This document shows, in pieces, positions 32,581 through 41,144 of a stretch of DNA of 64,000 bases. The translations under genes were made by a program, and so were the position numbers. The stretch is taken from contig NZ_LLXV01000039.1 in the NCBI RefSeq assembly GCF_001431665.1, positions 62,001-126,000 of the forward strand, read 5' to 3'. The notes beneath the pieces were generated by a model. The model did no database searches. It had not been told where the DNA came from and worked only from the letters and a program-made list of their open reading frames with translations. The DNA comes from Stenotrophomonas beteli (lineage in GTDB: Bacteria > Pseudomonadota > Gammaproteobacteria > Xanthomonadales > Xanthomonadaceae). How positions within the stretch are numbered: position 1 is the stretch's first letter; each line of letters opens with the position of its first letter.

Positions 32581-33912
32581 GTGTCGAAGCAGAACGATTT
32601 CTCCATCGCCAAGGCCGCGCCGGGCGCCGCGACCCGCATGCTGGCCGCGCGCGTGCTGGCGCAGGTATTCACCCGTGGCCGTTCGCTGAAAGCCGAACTG
32701 GCCTGGGCCCTGCCCAAGCTGGCCGATACCCGTGACCGCGCGCTGCTGGAAGCCCTGTGTTTCGCCGTGCTGCGCCGGCGCAGCACCTATGACGCAGCGC
32801 TGCAGTCGTGGATGCAGAAGCCGCTGTCGGTGCGCGATGCCGACCTGCGCACTTTGCTGATGGTCGGTTTCGCCCAGCTGGACGTGCTGGAACTGCCGGC
32901 CCATGCGGCGCTGTCGGCCACCGTCGACGCCGCCCGCGCGCTGGGCCGCGAGCGCCAGGCCGGCCTGGTCAACGCGATCCTGCGCCGTGCGCAGCGCGAA
33001 GGGTTCCCCGAGCAGCCGGCCCGCGAGGCGTTTCCCGAGTGGCTGGCCGATGCCGTGCAGCGGGACTGGCCGGCCCAGGCCGAGGCGATCTTCGCCGCCA
33101 GCCTGCAACCGGCACCGCTGTGGTTGCGTGCCAACCGCCAACACGGGGGCCGCGACAAGGCCCTGGCGGTGCTGGCCGAGGCCGGTATCGTCGCCGAGCC
33201 CAGCCCGCTCTGTGCCGATGCGCTGCGCCTGGCGACGCCCATCGCGGTGAACCAGCTGCCGGGTTTCGCCGACGGTGCGTTGTCGGTGCAGGACCTGTCG
33301 GCGCAATGTGCTGCCGACGCACTGGCACCGGCGCGCGGCGCCCGTGTGCTGGACGCCTGTGCGGCCCCCGGTGGCAAGTCGGCGCACCTGCTGGAACGTG
33401 ACCCGAGCCTGCAGCTGCTGGCCCTGGATATCGATGCCCGTCGCCTGGCGCGCGCCCGCGATACCTATGTGCGTACCGGCGTGGGTGACGCTGCGCAGAC
33501 CCGGGTGGCTGACGCAAGTGACCCCGGTTCGTGGTGGGATGGCACCCTGTTCGACGCCATTCTGCTGGACGCCCCGTGTTCGGCCACCGGCGTGATCCGC
33601 CGGCAACCGGACGTGATGTTCCACCGCCGCGCCGAGGACATCGAGGCCCTGGTCGGTGTGCAGGCACGCCTGCTGGAAGCCTGCTGGTCGATGCTGCGCC
33701 CGGGCGGGGTGCTGCTGTACGCCACCTGTTCGATCCTGCGCGCCGAGAACGTCGACCAGGTAAGGGCGTTCCTGAAGTGGCATCCGGATGCGCAGGCGCA
33801 ACCACTGGGCGACGCATTCGGCCTGGATTGTGACGGTATCGCACGCCAACGACTGCCTGGTGACAACGATGCTGACGGATTCTTCTACGCACGTCTGCTA
33901 AAAACGGCCTGA
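32581..33912 (+). CDS. rsmB: 16S rRNA m5C967 methyltransferase RsmB
   Basis: A 443-residue SAM-dependent methyltransferase that modifies C967 of 16S rRNA. The N-terminal NusB-like RNA-binding domain covers about 1-150. The SAM motif is [17 protein letters not shown] (about 257-273). The two catalytic cysteines are in [16 protein letters not shown] (about 329-344) and in [17 protein letters not shown] (about 379-395). It uses GTG three bases after the fmt stop, which indicates translational coupling. The third gene of def-fmt-rsmB. Confidence 0.96.
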   Translation: MSKQNDFSIAKAAPGAATRMLAARVLAQVFTRGRSLKAELAWALPKLADTRDRALLEALCFAVLRRRSTYDAALQSWMQKPLSVRDADLRTLLMVGFAQLDVLELPAHAALSATVDAARALGRERQAGLVNAILRRAQREGFPEQPAREAFPEWLADAVQRDWPAQAEAIFAASLQPAPLWLRANRQHGGRDKALAVLAEAGIVAEPSPLCADALRLATPIAVNQLPGFADGALSVQDLSAQCAADALAPARGARVLDACAAPGGKSAHLLERDPSLQLLALDIDARRLARARDTYVRTGVGDAAQTRVADASDPGSWWDGTLFDAILLDAPCSATGVIRRQPDVMFHRRAEDIEALVGVQARLLEACWSMLRPGGVLLYATCSILRAENVDQVRAFLKWHPDAQAQPLGDAFGLDCDGIARQRLPGDNDADGFFYARLLKTA

Positions 33913-33935
33913 CCCCCGCTGCCGTTGCGAGTCCC

Positions 33936-35645
33936 ATGCTGAAAACCCGCGCGTCGCGCGAGACCTGGTTGTTGGCGGTGATGGCCCTGCTGGTGCTGGG
34001 GGCCGGGCTTGGCCTTCGCGATCCGTGGCCGTCGGACGAGCCACGCTTCGCGCTGGTGGCCAAGCAGATGGTCGATAGCGGGCACTGGCTGTTCCCGCAT
34101 CGTGGCACCGAGCTGTACTCGGACAAGCCACCGATGCTGATGTGGTGGCAGGCGACGCTGTACAGCCTGATCGGGCACTGGCGCGTGGCCTTCCTGGTGC
34201 CGTCGCTGCTGGCGGCGCTGGGCACGCTGTGGTGCGTGGTGGATCTGGGCCGCCGGCTGTGGACGCGGCGGGTGGGGCTGTATGCGGGCTGGGCCCTGCT
34301 GTTCGCGCTGCAGTTCACCTTCCAGGCGAAGAAGGCGCAGATCGACGCGCTGCTGCTGCTGTTCATCACCCTGGCCAACTACGGCCTGCTGCGCCACCTG
34401 CTGCTCGGCCCAGCCTGGCGCTGGTGGTGGCTGGGCTGGTTCTTCGCCGGTATCGGGGTGATCACCAAAGGCGTGGGCATGCTGGCGCTGCTGATGCTCG
34501 TGCCGGCGGCGCTGGCTGCAGCGCTGCACTGGCCGCGGCTGCACCTGCACGCGCGCAATCCGCGCTTCTGGCTGGCACCGCTGGCCTTCGTGCTGGCCGT
34601 GGCGTTGTGGCTGGCGCCGATGCTGCTGGCGGCGCTGGCCACCGGTTCGGACGCGTACCGGGCCTACGTCGACGACATCCTGTTCCAGCAGACGGCACGG
34701 CGCTACGCCCATTCCTGGGACCACCACCAGCCCGGCTGGTACTTCCTGGCAACGATGCCGCTGCTGTGGATTCCGCCGGTCCTGGCATTGCCCTGGGCAC
34801 TTCCGGCGTGGCGCCGGCGCCTGCGCCGCCGCGACCCGCGCTACCTGCTGCCGCTGGCCTGGTGGCTGCTGGTGGTGCTGTTCTTCTCGCTGCCCGACGG
34901 CAAGCGCGATGTGTACATCCTGCCGGCGCTGCCGATGTTCTGCCTGGCGTTGGCGCCGTTGTTGCCGGGCCTGCTGAAGCGGCGTGACGTGCAGGCCGTG
35001 GTGGGCGTGTTCACCGCATTGCTGGCGTTGGGCCTGGCCGTGGCCGGAGCCTTGGCGCTGCTGGGGAACCCGGGCTACGAACTGCGGCTGACACACAGCC
35101 GCGGGTTGACGCCCGGGGCGGTCGACGCGCTGGCGTGGGCGATTCTGGCCATGGGCCTGTGGGGGGGCTTCAGCCTGCTGGCCAGCGGGCGCCGGCGTCA
35201 CCTCGCGCTGGTCTCGACCCTGGCCGGGATCTGGACGCTGTACAGCCTGATCGGCTACCCGCTGTTGAACGATTCCAGTTCCGCTCACGGGCTGATGCGA
35301 ACCGTGGGCACCCGCATCGGCCCGGACGCGGAACTGGGGCTGGTGGCGTGGAAGGAACAGAACCTGCTGCTGGCCGACCGCCCGGCCGCCACGTTCGGTT
35401 TCCAGACCCCCTGGTACGCGCAGCTGGCGGCCGCGACCCGCTGGCAGCGACTGGTACCCGACCGTCGCTGGCTGCTGGTCAATGAGCACGCCTTGTTGTC
35501 ATGCGTCGACCGCAGTCGTGCGGAACTGGCCGGCGTGGCCAACCGGCGCCGCTGGTGGCTGGTGCCTGCGGCAGCGGTCAGCCTGCCGTGCGTGGCCACC
35601 CCGGCCGAGCGGGAACGTGAACGGCGCTTGCAGGAACATGACTAG
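33936..35645 (+). CDS. ArnT-like glycosyltransferase (GT-C, PMT family)
   Basis: A 569-residue membrane protein with about eleven membrane helices. The first periplasmic loop has DPWPSDEPRFALVAKQM (about residues 29-45), where the Asp-Glu pair is the metal/catalytic motif of GT-C enzymes. EKP-like YSDKPPMLMWWQATLY follows, as in ArnT/PMT. A lipid-linked sugar would be donor and lipid A, core or protein acceptor in the periplasm. Classical ArnT adds aminoarabinose to lipid A, but no arn operon is here, so the sugar is unknown. It lies 23 bases after rsmB. Confidence 0.85.
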   Translation: MLKTRASRETWLLAVMALLVLGAGLGLRDPWPSDEPRFALVAKQMVDSGHWLFPHRGTELYSDKPPMLMWWQATLYSLIGHWRVAFLVPSLLAALGTLWCVVDLGRRLWTRRVGLYAGWALLFALQFTFQAKKAQIDALLLLFITLANYGLLRHLLLGPAWRWWWLGWFFAGIGVITKGVGMLALLMLVPAALAAALHWPRLHLHARNPRFWLAPLAFVLAVALWLAPMLLAALATGSDAYRAYVDDILFQQTARRYAHSWDHHQPGWYFLATMPLLWIPPVLALPWALPAWRRRLRRRDPRYLLPLAWWLLVVLFFSLPDGKRDVYILPALPMFCLALAPLLPGLLKRRDVQAVVGVFTALLALGLAVAGALALLGNPGYELRLTHSRGLTPGAVDALAWAILAMGLWGGFSLLASGRRRHLALVSTLAGIWTLYSLIGYPLLNDSSSAHGLMRTVGTRIGPDAELGLVAWKEQNLLLADRPAATFGFQTPWYAQLAAATRWQRLVPDRRWLLVNEHALLSCVDRSRAELAGVANRRRWWLVPAAAVSLPCVATPAERERERRLQEHD

Positions 35646-35767
35646 CGCCTACGATTTCTGCTTGTCCAGTCTGCCCAAGTGCGGCCAAAGGCAGTAAAAC
35701 AGCAGGCGGGAACGGCCTCTGCGGGCCGCTTCCGTTCATTCCGCAGATTGCAGCGATATCTCCCGAC

Positions 35768-37054
35768 GTGCCAGCTTCACCGGACAACCTGAATTCCAAG
35801 GGCGGCGACCTGCTGGGCGTTCCCGTTGGTGGGCGCCAGGGCGCTGCGCACGGGCTGGCGCAACTGGGCCTGTTCTGCCTGCCGGCGCTGGTATTGACCG
35901 TGCCGATCAACCTGCTGCCGTATGGCCTGCTGTTGCTGCTCAGTACCCTGCTGGCGCCGGAGCTGCTGTGGCGTGCGCGTGGCATGGCCGGGCAGCCGGT
36001 CAAGGTGCTGACCGGGCTGATGCTGGCCGTGCTGGTATTGGGGCTGGTATCGGTGCTGCTGTTCGAACAGGGCCTGCGTGACGTCGACAATCGTTCGCGT
36101 TTCGTGGTGATCCCCTGGATCGCATTGTGGGTCTGCGCGCTGCGTCCCGACCTGCGTTGGCTCTGGTACGGCGCGCTGACCGGTCTGCTGGCCACCTTCG
36201 CCATGTCGCTGTGGCAGGTACTCGGTGGTGCGCCGCGCGCCGAACTGTTCACCAACGCCATCGTGCTGGCCGACATCGTGATGGTGCTGATGGTGCTGCT
36301 GGTGTTCTGCCGCCCGTCGCGGCGCTGGTCGCTGGTGATCGTGGGCATGGCCGCCGGCTGCGGCACCATCGTCCTGACCGGTAGCCGCGGGGTCTTTGCG
36401 GCGTTGCTGGCGCTGCTGGTGGTGTTGGCGCTGAGCCTGCGCTGGCGGACCGGTGCAGCGCGGCTGTCTGTGCTGGCAGGCATGCTGGCCATCGGCGCGA
36501 CACTGCTGCTGTCGGTGCCGGAACTGCGCCACCAGGTACGCCTGAGTGAACTGCACAGCGATGTGCAGCGCATGGAGCAGGGCGACAGCGATTCCTCGGC
36601 CGGCGCGCGCGTGGAACGCCTGCAGGTGGCCTGGGACACCTTCGTTGATCACCCGCTGGTCGGGGTTGGCATCGGGCATTTCGACAACGCCATGCAGCGG
36701 CTGCCGGTCTGCCGCGACAACCCGGCCGAGGCGCGTTGCCACCTGGGCCATGCGCACAACGACATCGCCGAATGGGCGGCCACCCAGGGGGCGCCGGGCC
36801 TGGCGCTGTTGCTGGCGGTCTACGGCATTCCGCTCGGGTTGTTCGTGCGCCTGCACCGGCGCAGTGGCCGGGCGACGTTCCGTGGTCCGGCCGCCGCCGG
36901 GGTGATGCTGGTGACCACCTACGCCCTTTGCGGCTTGACCCAGTCGATGTTCGCGCACCAGATGACGGCCAGTTTCTACGTCACCCTGGTCGGCCTGCTG
37001 ACCGGCCTGTCGATCGTCGAAGGCGCGCGCCATCGGGCACGCCTCGGCGGCTGA
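35768..37054 (+). CDS. O-antigen ligase (WaaL/Wzy_C) family protein
   Basis: A 428-residue membrane protein with about ten helices and a large periplasmic loop (about 250-340) with RVERLQVAWDTFVDHPLVGVGIGHFDNAMQ and HLGHAHNDIAEWAATQGAPGLA. The G-x-G-x-G-x-F and H-x-H-N-x-x patterns are those of the Wzy_C superfamily, which ligates O-antigen or polymerises glycans at the periplasmic face. The start is GTG at 35768; no strong ribosome site is visible and a later start is possible. The gap 35646-35767 has an imperfect hairpin near 35706-35740. It lies in an envelope-glycan gene group. Confidence 0.82.
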   Translation: MPASPDNLNSKGGDLLGVPVGGRQGAAHGLAQLGLFCLPALVLTVPINLLPYGLLLLLSTLLAPELLWRARGMAGQPVKVLTGLMLAVLVLGLVSVLLFEQGLRDVDNRSRFVVIPWIALWVCALRPDLRWLWYGALTGLLATFAMSLWQVLGGAPRAELFTNAIVLADIVMVLMVLLVFCRPSRRWSLVIVGMAAGCGTIVLTGSRGVFAALLALLVVLALSLRWRTGAARLSVLAGMLAIGATLLLSVPELRHQVRLSELHSDVQRMEQGDSDSSAGARVERLQVAWDTFVDHPLVGVGIGHFDNAMQRLPVCRDNPAEARCHLGHAHNDIAEWAATQGAPGLALLLAVYGIPLGLFVRLHRRSGRATFRGPAAAGVMLVTTYALCGLTQSMFAHQMTASFYVTLVGLLTGLSIVEGARHRARLGG

Positions 37055-37075
37055 GCGCCACCCGATACGCGGCGG

Positions 37076-37882
37076 TCAGGCGGCGGGCGGATCGGCCACG
37101 GCCTGGCCGTTGCCCAGCATCCACAGCATGATGGTCTTCTGCCGTACGTAGTTGGCGCGTACATAGGCGTAGACCAGGCCGTGCCAGCCGTCGCGGAAGC
37201 CGCCACGGAACAGGAAGCCGCGCCAGAACCGCCAGGCCGGCGCCAGCACCAGCTTGCCCAGGGTGGCGCGCTTGCCGCGTGCGAACTCGTGCTCGGCCAT
37301 CATCCGTGCGTACTTCTCGGTCTTGGCCAGCTGCTGCTGCAGGGAGCGGTAGGGATAGTGGATCAGATCGCCGCGCAGGGTGCCGACGCGGCCATCGACG
37401 CTGGCTGCCTCGTGGATCTCGCGCTTGCCGCGCCAGCCGCCCTGGCGGCGGTCGAACAGGCGCAGCACCCGGTCCGGGTAGGCGTTGCCGTGGCGCAGGA
37501 ACTTGCCGAAGTATTCGGAGAGGCGCGCGAAGCGGTAGCCGGCATGGCCGGCGAAGCCACCGTCGCGGGCCTGTTCGATGGCCGCGCGCAGTTCCGGGCT
37601 GATGCGCTCATCAGCGTCCAGGCACAGCACCCAGTCGTGGCCGGCCTGCTCCACGCAGAACGCCTTCTGGCTGCGGAACCCCTCGAACCGCCGTTGCAGC
37701 ACGCGGGCGCCGGCCGCTTCGGCGATGGCCACGGTGGCGTCGGTGGACTGCGAGTCCACCACCACGATCTCGTCGCAGAAGGCCAGCGAGGCCAGGCAGT
37801 CGCCGATGCGGCCGGCCTCGTTGAACGTGATAATGCACGCCGAGATGCGAGGCCGTTCGATGGGAGCGGTCGTGGAGGACAT
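37076..37882 (-). CDS. Family 2 glycosyltransferase, WaaE/KdtX-like (LPS core)
   Basis: A 268-residue cytoplasmic GT-A enzyme. The opening ISACIITFNEAGRIGDCLAS (13-32), VVVDSQSTDATVAIA (about 39-53) and LCLDADERISPELR (about 84-97, the DxD metal site) are family signatures. The later part GYRFARLSEYFGKFLRHG and REIHEAASVDGRVG is typical of the WaaE/KdtX beta-1,4-glucosyltransferase group that extends the LPS inner core. The sugar is not provable here. Its ATG (37882-37880) shares sequence with the start region of the divergent next gene: the two start codons are less than two bases apart. Confidence 0.87.
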   Translation of the reverse strand: MSSTTAPIERPRISACIITFNEAGRIGDCLASLAFCDEIVVVDSQSTDATVAIAEAAGARVLQRRFEGFRSQKAFCVEQAGHDWVLCLDADERISPELRAAIEQARDGGFAGHAGYRFARLSEYFGKFLRHGNAYPDRVLRLFDRRQGGWRGKREIHEAASVDGRVGTLRGDLIHYPYRSLQQQLAKTEKYARMMAEHEFARGKRATLGKLVLAPAWRFWRGFLFRGGFRDGWHGLVYAYVRANYVRQKTIMLWMLGNGQAVADPPAA

Positions 37883-37883
37883 G

Positions 37884-38939
37884 ATGGCCGGTTACCTGTT
37901 GTTTGCGACGGAGCGCTATGCGCTGCCTATTCTCGCCCCGTTGGCGCAGGCCTTGCACGCCTCCGGGCAGGAGCTGGCCGCCTGGTTTGAAGACGGTGCG
38001 GCCGGCAGCCACCTGCCGGGCGTGCCCAACATCGGACTGAAGCAGGCCCTGGCGATGCGTCCGCGCGCCGTGTTCAGCGCCGCCAACTGGGTGCCGACCT
38101 TCCTGTCCGGGGCCAAGGTGCAGCTGTTCCATGGCTTCAACGTGGAGAAGCGTGACAGTGCACGTGGCCATTTCCGGGTGCGCGGCATGTTCGACCTGTA
38201 CTGCACGCAGGGCCCGGCCACCACTGCGCCGTTCCGCCAGATCGCCGATCAGCAGGGCCACTTCGCGGTGGCCGAGACCGGCTGGCCGAAACTGGATCCA
38301 CTGTTCCGCGATGATGGCGGCGACAGCGCCGCGCTGCGCGCGCCTGCGGGCGATCGCCCGGTGATCCTGTTCGGCTCGACCTTCACCGAACGCCTCAGTG
38401 CGGCCCCGCACCTGCATGCGCAGATCGCCGCCGACATCGCCGCCGGTGAACGCTACTGGCTGCTGACGCTGCATCCGAAGTGCCCGCCGCAGCTGTTCGA
38501 GCAGTACCGCGCGCTGGCCGGTGCCAATGCGCGCTTCATCGAGCCCGAGCAGGTGATGGCCGCGCAGCGTGCGGCCGACGTGCTGGTGTCGGATACCTCG
38601 TCGATCGTTTCGGAGTTCATCGTCCAGCACAAGCCGGTGGTGACGTTCCGCAACCGCGTGCCGAAGCCGCACATGATCGACTTCGACGACCCTGCGCAGC
38701 TGGTGGCGATGCTGCAGCGCGCGCTGCACCCGGACGCCGCGCTGAGAGCGGAGATCGTGCGTTATGCCGATGCCATCCATCCCTACCGTGACGGCCTGTC
38801 CAGCGAACGGGTGATCGCGGCCACCGAGGATTTCCTGTCAGGTGAAATGGGCACGTTGCGGCGCAAGCCGTTCGGCAGCTGGATGCGCGACCTGCAGATC
38901 CGCAGGGACCTGGGCTATTGGGGGCCGTCGCAGCGGTAA
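37884..38939 (+). CDS. CDP-glycerol glycerophosphotransferase-like protein
   Basis: A 351-residue cytosolic protein of the Glyphos_transf superfamily (GT-B-like fold). Residues such as FHGFNVEKRDSARGHF (about 77-92), ETGWPKLDPLF, VILFGSTFTERLSAAP and VLVSDTSSIVSEFIVQHKPVVTFRN (about 234-258, the conserved D-T-S-S) fit CDP-glycerol:polyglycerophosphate transferases. In Gram-negatives these add phosphoglycerol or related groups to surface glycans. ATG at 37884 is chosen because GGAGGA lies five bases before it; ATG 37881 is an alternative. Divergent overlap with the GT2 gene means each promoter lies inside the other gene. It ends at a SMAG repeat. Confidence 0.8.
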   Translation: MAGYLLFATERYALPILAPLAQALHASGQELAAWFEDGAAGSHLPGVPNIGLKQALAMRPRAVFSAANWVPTFLSGAKVQLFHGFNVEKRDSARGHFRVRGMFDLYCTQGPATTAPFRQIADQQGHFAVAETGWPKLDPLFRDDGGDSAALRAPAGDRPVILFGSTFTERLSAAPHLHAQIAADIAAGERYWLLTLHPKCPPQLFEQYRALAGANARFIEPEQVMAAQRAADVLVSDTSSIVSEFIVQHKPVVTFRNRVPKPHMIDFDDPAQLVAMLQRALHPDAALRAEIVRYADAIHPYRDGLSSERVIAATEDFLSGEMGTLRRKPFGSWMRDLQIRRDLGYWGPSQR

Positions 38940-38986
38940 GCCGAGCATGGGCTCGGCTCTACAGTAGATCCACGCCATGCGTGGAT
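38939..38986. repeat. SMAG palindrome plus second GTAG palindrome
   Basis: An inverted GAGCC-type SMAG at 38939-38962 ends in CTAC and shares its first base with the stop codon TAA of the transferase gene. One base later, 38964-38986 is an intact copy of the second subtype, GTAG then ATCCACGCCATGCGTGGAT. The same order is seen at 8701-8748. Confidence 0.85.
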
Positions 38987-39033
38987 GCGCGACCCCGCTC
39001 ACTACCTGATTCAAGGCCGGATCCGGCCCTGCA

Positions 39034-40572
39034 TCACCAGCGCAGCTGGCGCCGTGCCAGCGCGCTGGCCAGCTGATCCATCACTTGCCGCGCCTGTGCC
39101 TGCGGCAGGTAGGACAGGGTCAATGCCACATCACCGTGTGCACCGGCGGTGTCCAGCTGCAGGCTGCTGGTGCCCAGCAGCCTGTCCAGCGGCGAGCGGT
39201 GCAGCCGCAGGCCCTGCACTTTGTCCAGTTCGGCCCAGCGCCACCAGCGGTTCCACCAGCCGCCACGTACTGCCACGTAGTGCGCGTCCAGGTACCAGCC
39301 GATGCGCGCCATCTGCTGGTGCGCCACCCACAGTGCGACCGGCAACCAGGCCAGCACGATCAGGCCCCAACCACCCCAGCGCCAACAGGCCGCCGCCGCC
39401 AGTGCCGGCACCAGCACCAGGGCGCCCGCGCACAGCCGCCACCGACCGCGTTGCGGCACCGCCTGCCAGTGCGCGGGCGGCCAGTGCAGGTGCGGCAGCA
39501 GCTGCTGCACCAGCTGCTCGCAGCGCGGCGCCGGAGCCAGCGGCGCCAGCTCGCGCAGCGCGCGGTCCTCCTCGCGCGACGGGCCACCGGCGGCACTGTC
39601 GATACGCAGCTGACGCAGCCCGAACCATCGATGCAGGGTGCCCTCACGCAGCGTCCAGGCCTGGATGCGGCGACGCGCCACGCTGCTGCGGGTGCGGCTG
39701 AGCAGGCCTGCCGACACGGTCAGGCGGCCGGCCTGCTCGGCGAGGATGAAGCCGTGATAGCGCAGCACGGTCAGCACCACCGACAGCGCGCGCAGTACCA
39801 GCCAGCCCAGCAGCAGCGCAGCGGCCAGCAGCGCGAAGGCGCCGGCCACGCCAGGGTGCAGGTGGCTGGCATAGCCGAAGGCCTCGCGGCCGCCGCGCTG
39901 CAGGGCATCGTCCATCAGTGAACGCGGCACGACCTGGAACAGCACGCCGATGGCGGCCAGCACCAGCGCCCAGCCGCGGTTGGAGAGCAGGCCCATGCGT
40001 ACCACGTCCCTGCTCGACAGGCGCAGCAGTACCTGTTCGTCGCCCGCATCGGCGGTGCCGGCCGGCAGGCGGTTACCGGCAGCCGGCGGCGCGTGCCCGC
40101 GCTGGCGCACCAGGCGCTCCAGCGCCAGCGCCTGGTCCAGCTTCAGTACCCGCATTTCCGCTTCCGGGCGGGTGCCGCCGGCCGACTCCAGGCGCAGCTC
40201 GGCCACGCCGAACAGGCGATGCAGCGGGTTCTGCCGTACCTCCACATTGTGGATGCGGGCGAACGGAATCTCGCGACGATTGCGCGCAAGCAATCCGCTG
40301 CGCACGGTGATCGCATCGCTGCCGATGCGGTAGCGATAGCTCAGGTACTGAAGCACCGACACCAGGACCAGCACGGCGATGGCCGAGAGCGGCAGCAGCT
40401 GTGCCCACATCGGATCGCGGTCACCGCGCTGGCCGAACACCAGCAGCGCGACCAGCGGCAGGAAGTAATGGCGCAGCTGCATCAGCAGCACGAACAGCCA
40501 CGACCACGGGTGCAGGCGATGATCCTCGCCACCGGCGGGCAGCGATGCGGGCAGGGGCGGCGGCAGGCTCAC
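39034..40572 (-). CDS. Bacterial PH-domain membrane protein (YdbT-like)
   Basis: A 512-residue protein with three bPH2-type PH domains separated by membrane hairpins. Domain 1 follows LSYRYRIGSDAITVRSGLLARNR (about 70-92) and IPFARIHNVEV; domain 2 follows FILAEQAGRLTVSAGLLSRTR (about 270-290) with RRRIQAWTLREG; domain 3 follows GWYLDAHYVAVRGGWWNRWW (about 415-434) with LDKVQGLRLHRSPLDRLLG. The GTG start overlaps the TGA of the upstream gene (GTGA), which decides it over the long upstream frame. YdbS/YdbT pairs are of unknown function and possibly respond to envelope stress. The gap 38987-39033 is short and empty. Confidence 0.85.
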   Translation of the reverse strand: MSLPPPLPASLPAGGEDHRLHPWSWLFVLLMQLRHYFLPLVALLVFGQRGDRDPMWAQLLPLSAIAVLVLVSVLQYLSYRYRIGSDAITVRSGLLARNRREIPFARIHNVEVRQNPLHRLFGVAELRLESAGGTRPEAEMRVLKLDQALALERLVRQRGHAPPAAGNRLPAGTADAGDEQVLLRLSSRDVVRMGLLSNRGWALVLAAIGVLFQVVPRSLMDDALQRGGREAFGYASHLHPGVAGAFALLAAALLLGWLVLRALSVVLTVLRYHGFILAEQAGRLTVSAGLLSRTRSSVARRRIQAWTLREGTLHRWFGLRQLRIDSAAGGPSREEDRALRELAPLAPAPRCEQLVQQLLPHLHWPPAHWQAVPQRGRWRLCAGALVLVPALAAAACWRWGGWGLIVLAWLPVALWVAHQQMARIGWYLDAHYVAVRGGWWNRWWRWAELDKVQGLRLHRSPLDRLLGTSSLQLDTAGAHGDVALTLSYLPQAQARQVMDQLASALARRQLRW

Positions 40573-41069
40573 AGGGCGTCGGCGTCCTGCTCCAGCTGGT
40601 GTGCCAGCGTGTCCCGCAGGCGTTCGGCGTCGGCTTCGTCCAGGCCGCTGACGGTGACGGCGCTCATGCGGGTGCCGGCGGTGTGCACGATCAGCGTGGC
40701 CAGGCCGGCGCGGCGTTCCAGCGGGCCGCGACGCAGGTCCAGGTGCTGCACCCGCGAAACGGGAATGCGCGTTTCCAGCTGCCACATCAGGTCGCGGCGC
40801 AGGCCCAGGCCCTGTGCGTCCAGCCGCCAACGGGTGCGGGTGAGGCGCCGGTGGCCCAGCCAGGCGCCGCACAGCAGCCCCGCCAGCAGTCCCGCCGATG
40901 CAGCCCACAGGCCGCCGGGAAGATCGAAGAACCACCAGGCTGCCGCCAGTGGCAGGCCTGGCACGAACAGCCCACCGAAGGCGCCTTCAAATGCGGCCAG
41001 GCGCGCAGCGCGTTGCGGCAGCGACTGCCAGGCAGCGGTGGGCGGGATGGCAGGAACGATGTCGGTCAC
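40569..41069 (-). CDS. Bacterial PH-domain membrane protein (YdbS-like)
   Basis: A 166-residue protein with two membrane helices (LFVPGLPLAAAWWFFDLPG, then GLWAASAGLLAGLLCGAWLG, about 33-70) and one bPH2 domain (about 75-160) with RWRLDAQGLGLRRDLMWQLE, RIPVSRVQHLDLRRGPLERR and LIVHTAGTRMSAVTVSGLDE. It starts at GTG with GGAG upstream. Its stop TGA overlaps the start of the YdbT-like gene, so the two are coupled and probably form a complex. Confidence 0.85.
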   Translation of the reverse strand: MTDIVPAIPPTAAWQSLPQRAARLAAFEGAFGGLFVPGLPLAAAWWFFDLPGGLWAASAGLLAGLLCGAWLGHRRLTRTRWRLDAQGLGLRRDLMWQLETRIPVSRVQHLDLRRGPLERRAGLATLIVHTAGTRMSAVTVSGLDEADAERLRDTLAHQLEQDADAL

Positions 41070-41144
41070 GCAGGCTCCGTCAGGCGGGAGGGCGGGCGAT
41101 GGCGGCCGTGGCCGCACCGCGCAGACGGTAGCAGGTCGGCTGCG

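Noticed and set aside
31480..33849. Open frame of 789 codons antisense to fmt and rsmB
   Set aside because: It spans two secure genes and their junction, and has no recognisable domain or start signal.
35638..35697. 19-codon frame at the end of the ArnT-like gene
   Set aside because: It has a fair ribosome site but overlaps the end of the larger gene, lacks a terminator/antiterminator arrangement and has no biased codon run, so a leader-peptide role is not supported.
39034..40935. Longer form of the YdbT-like protein (633 residues)
   Set aside because: The extension lies over the coding sequence of the YdbS-like gene in another frame. The GTGA overlap gives a better start.
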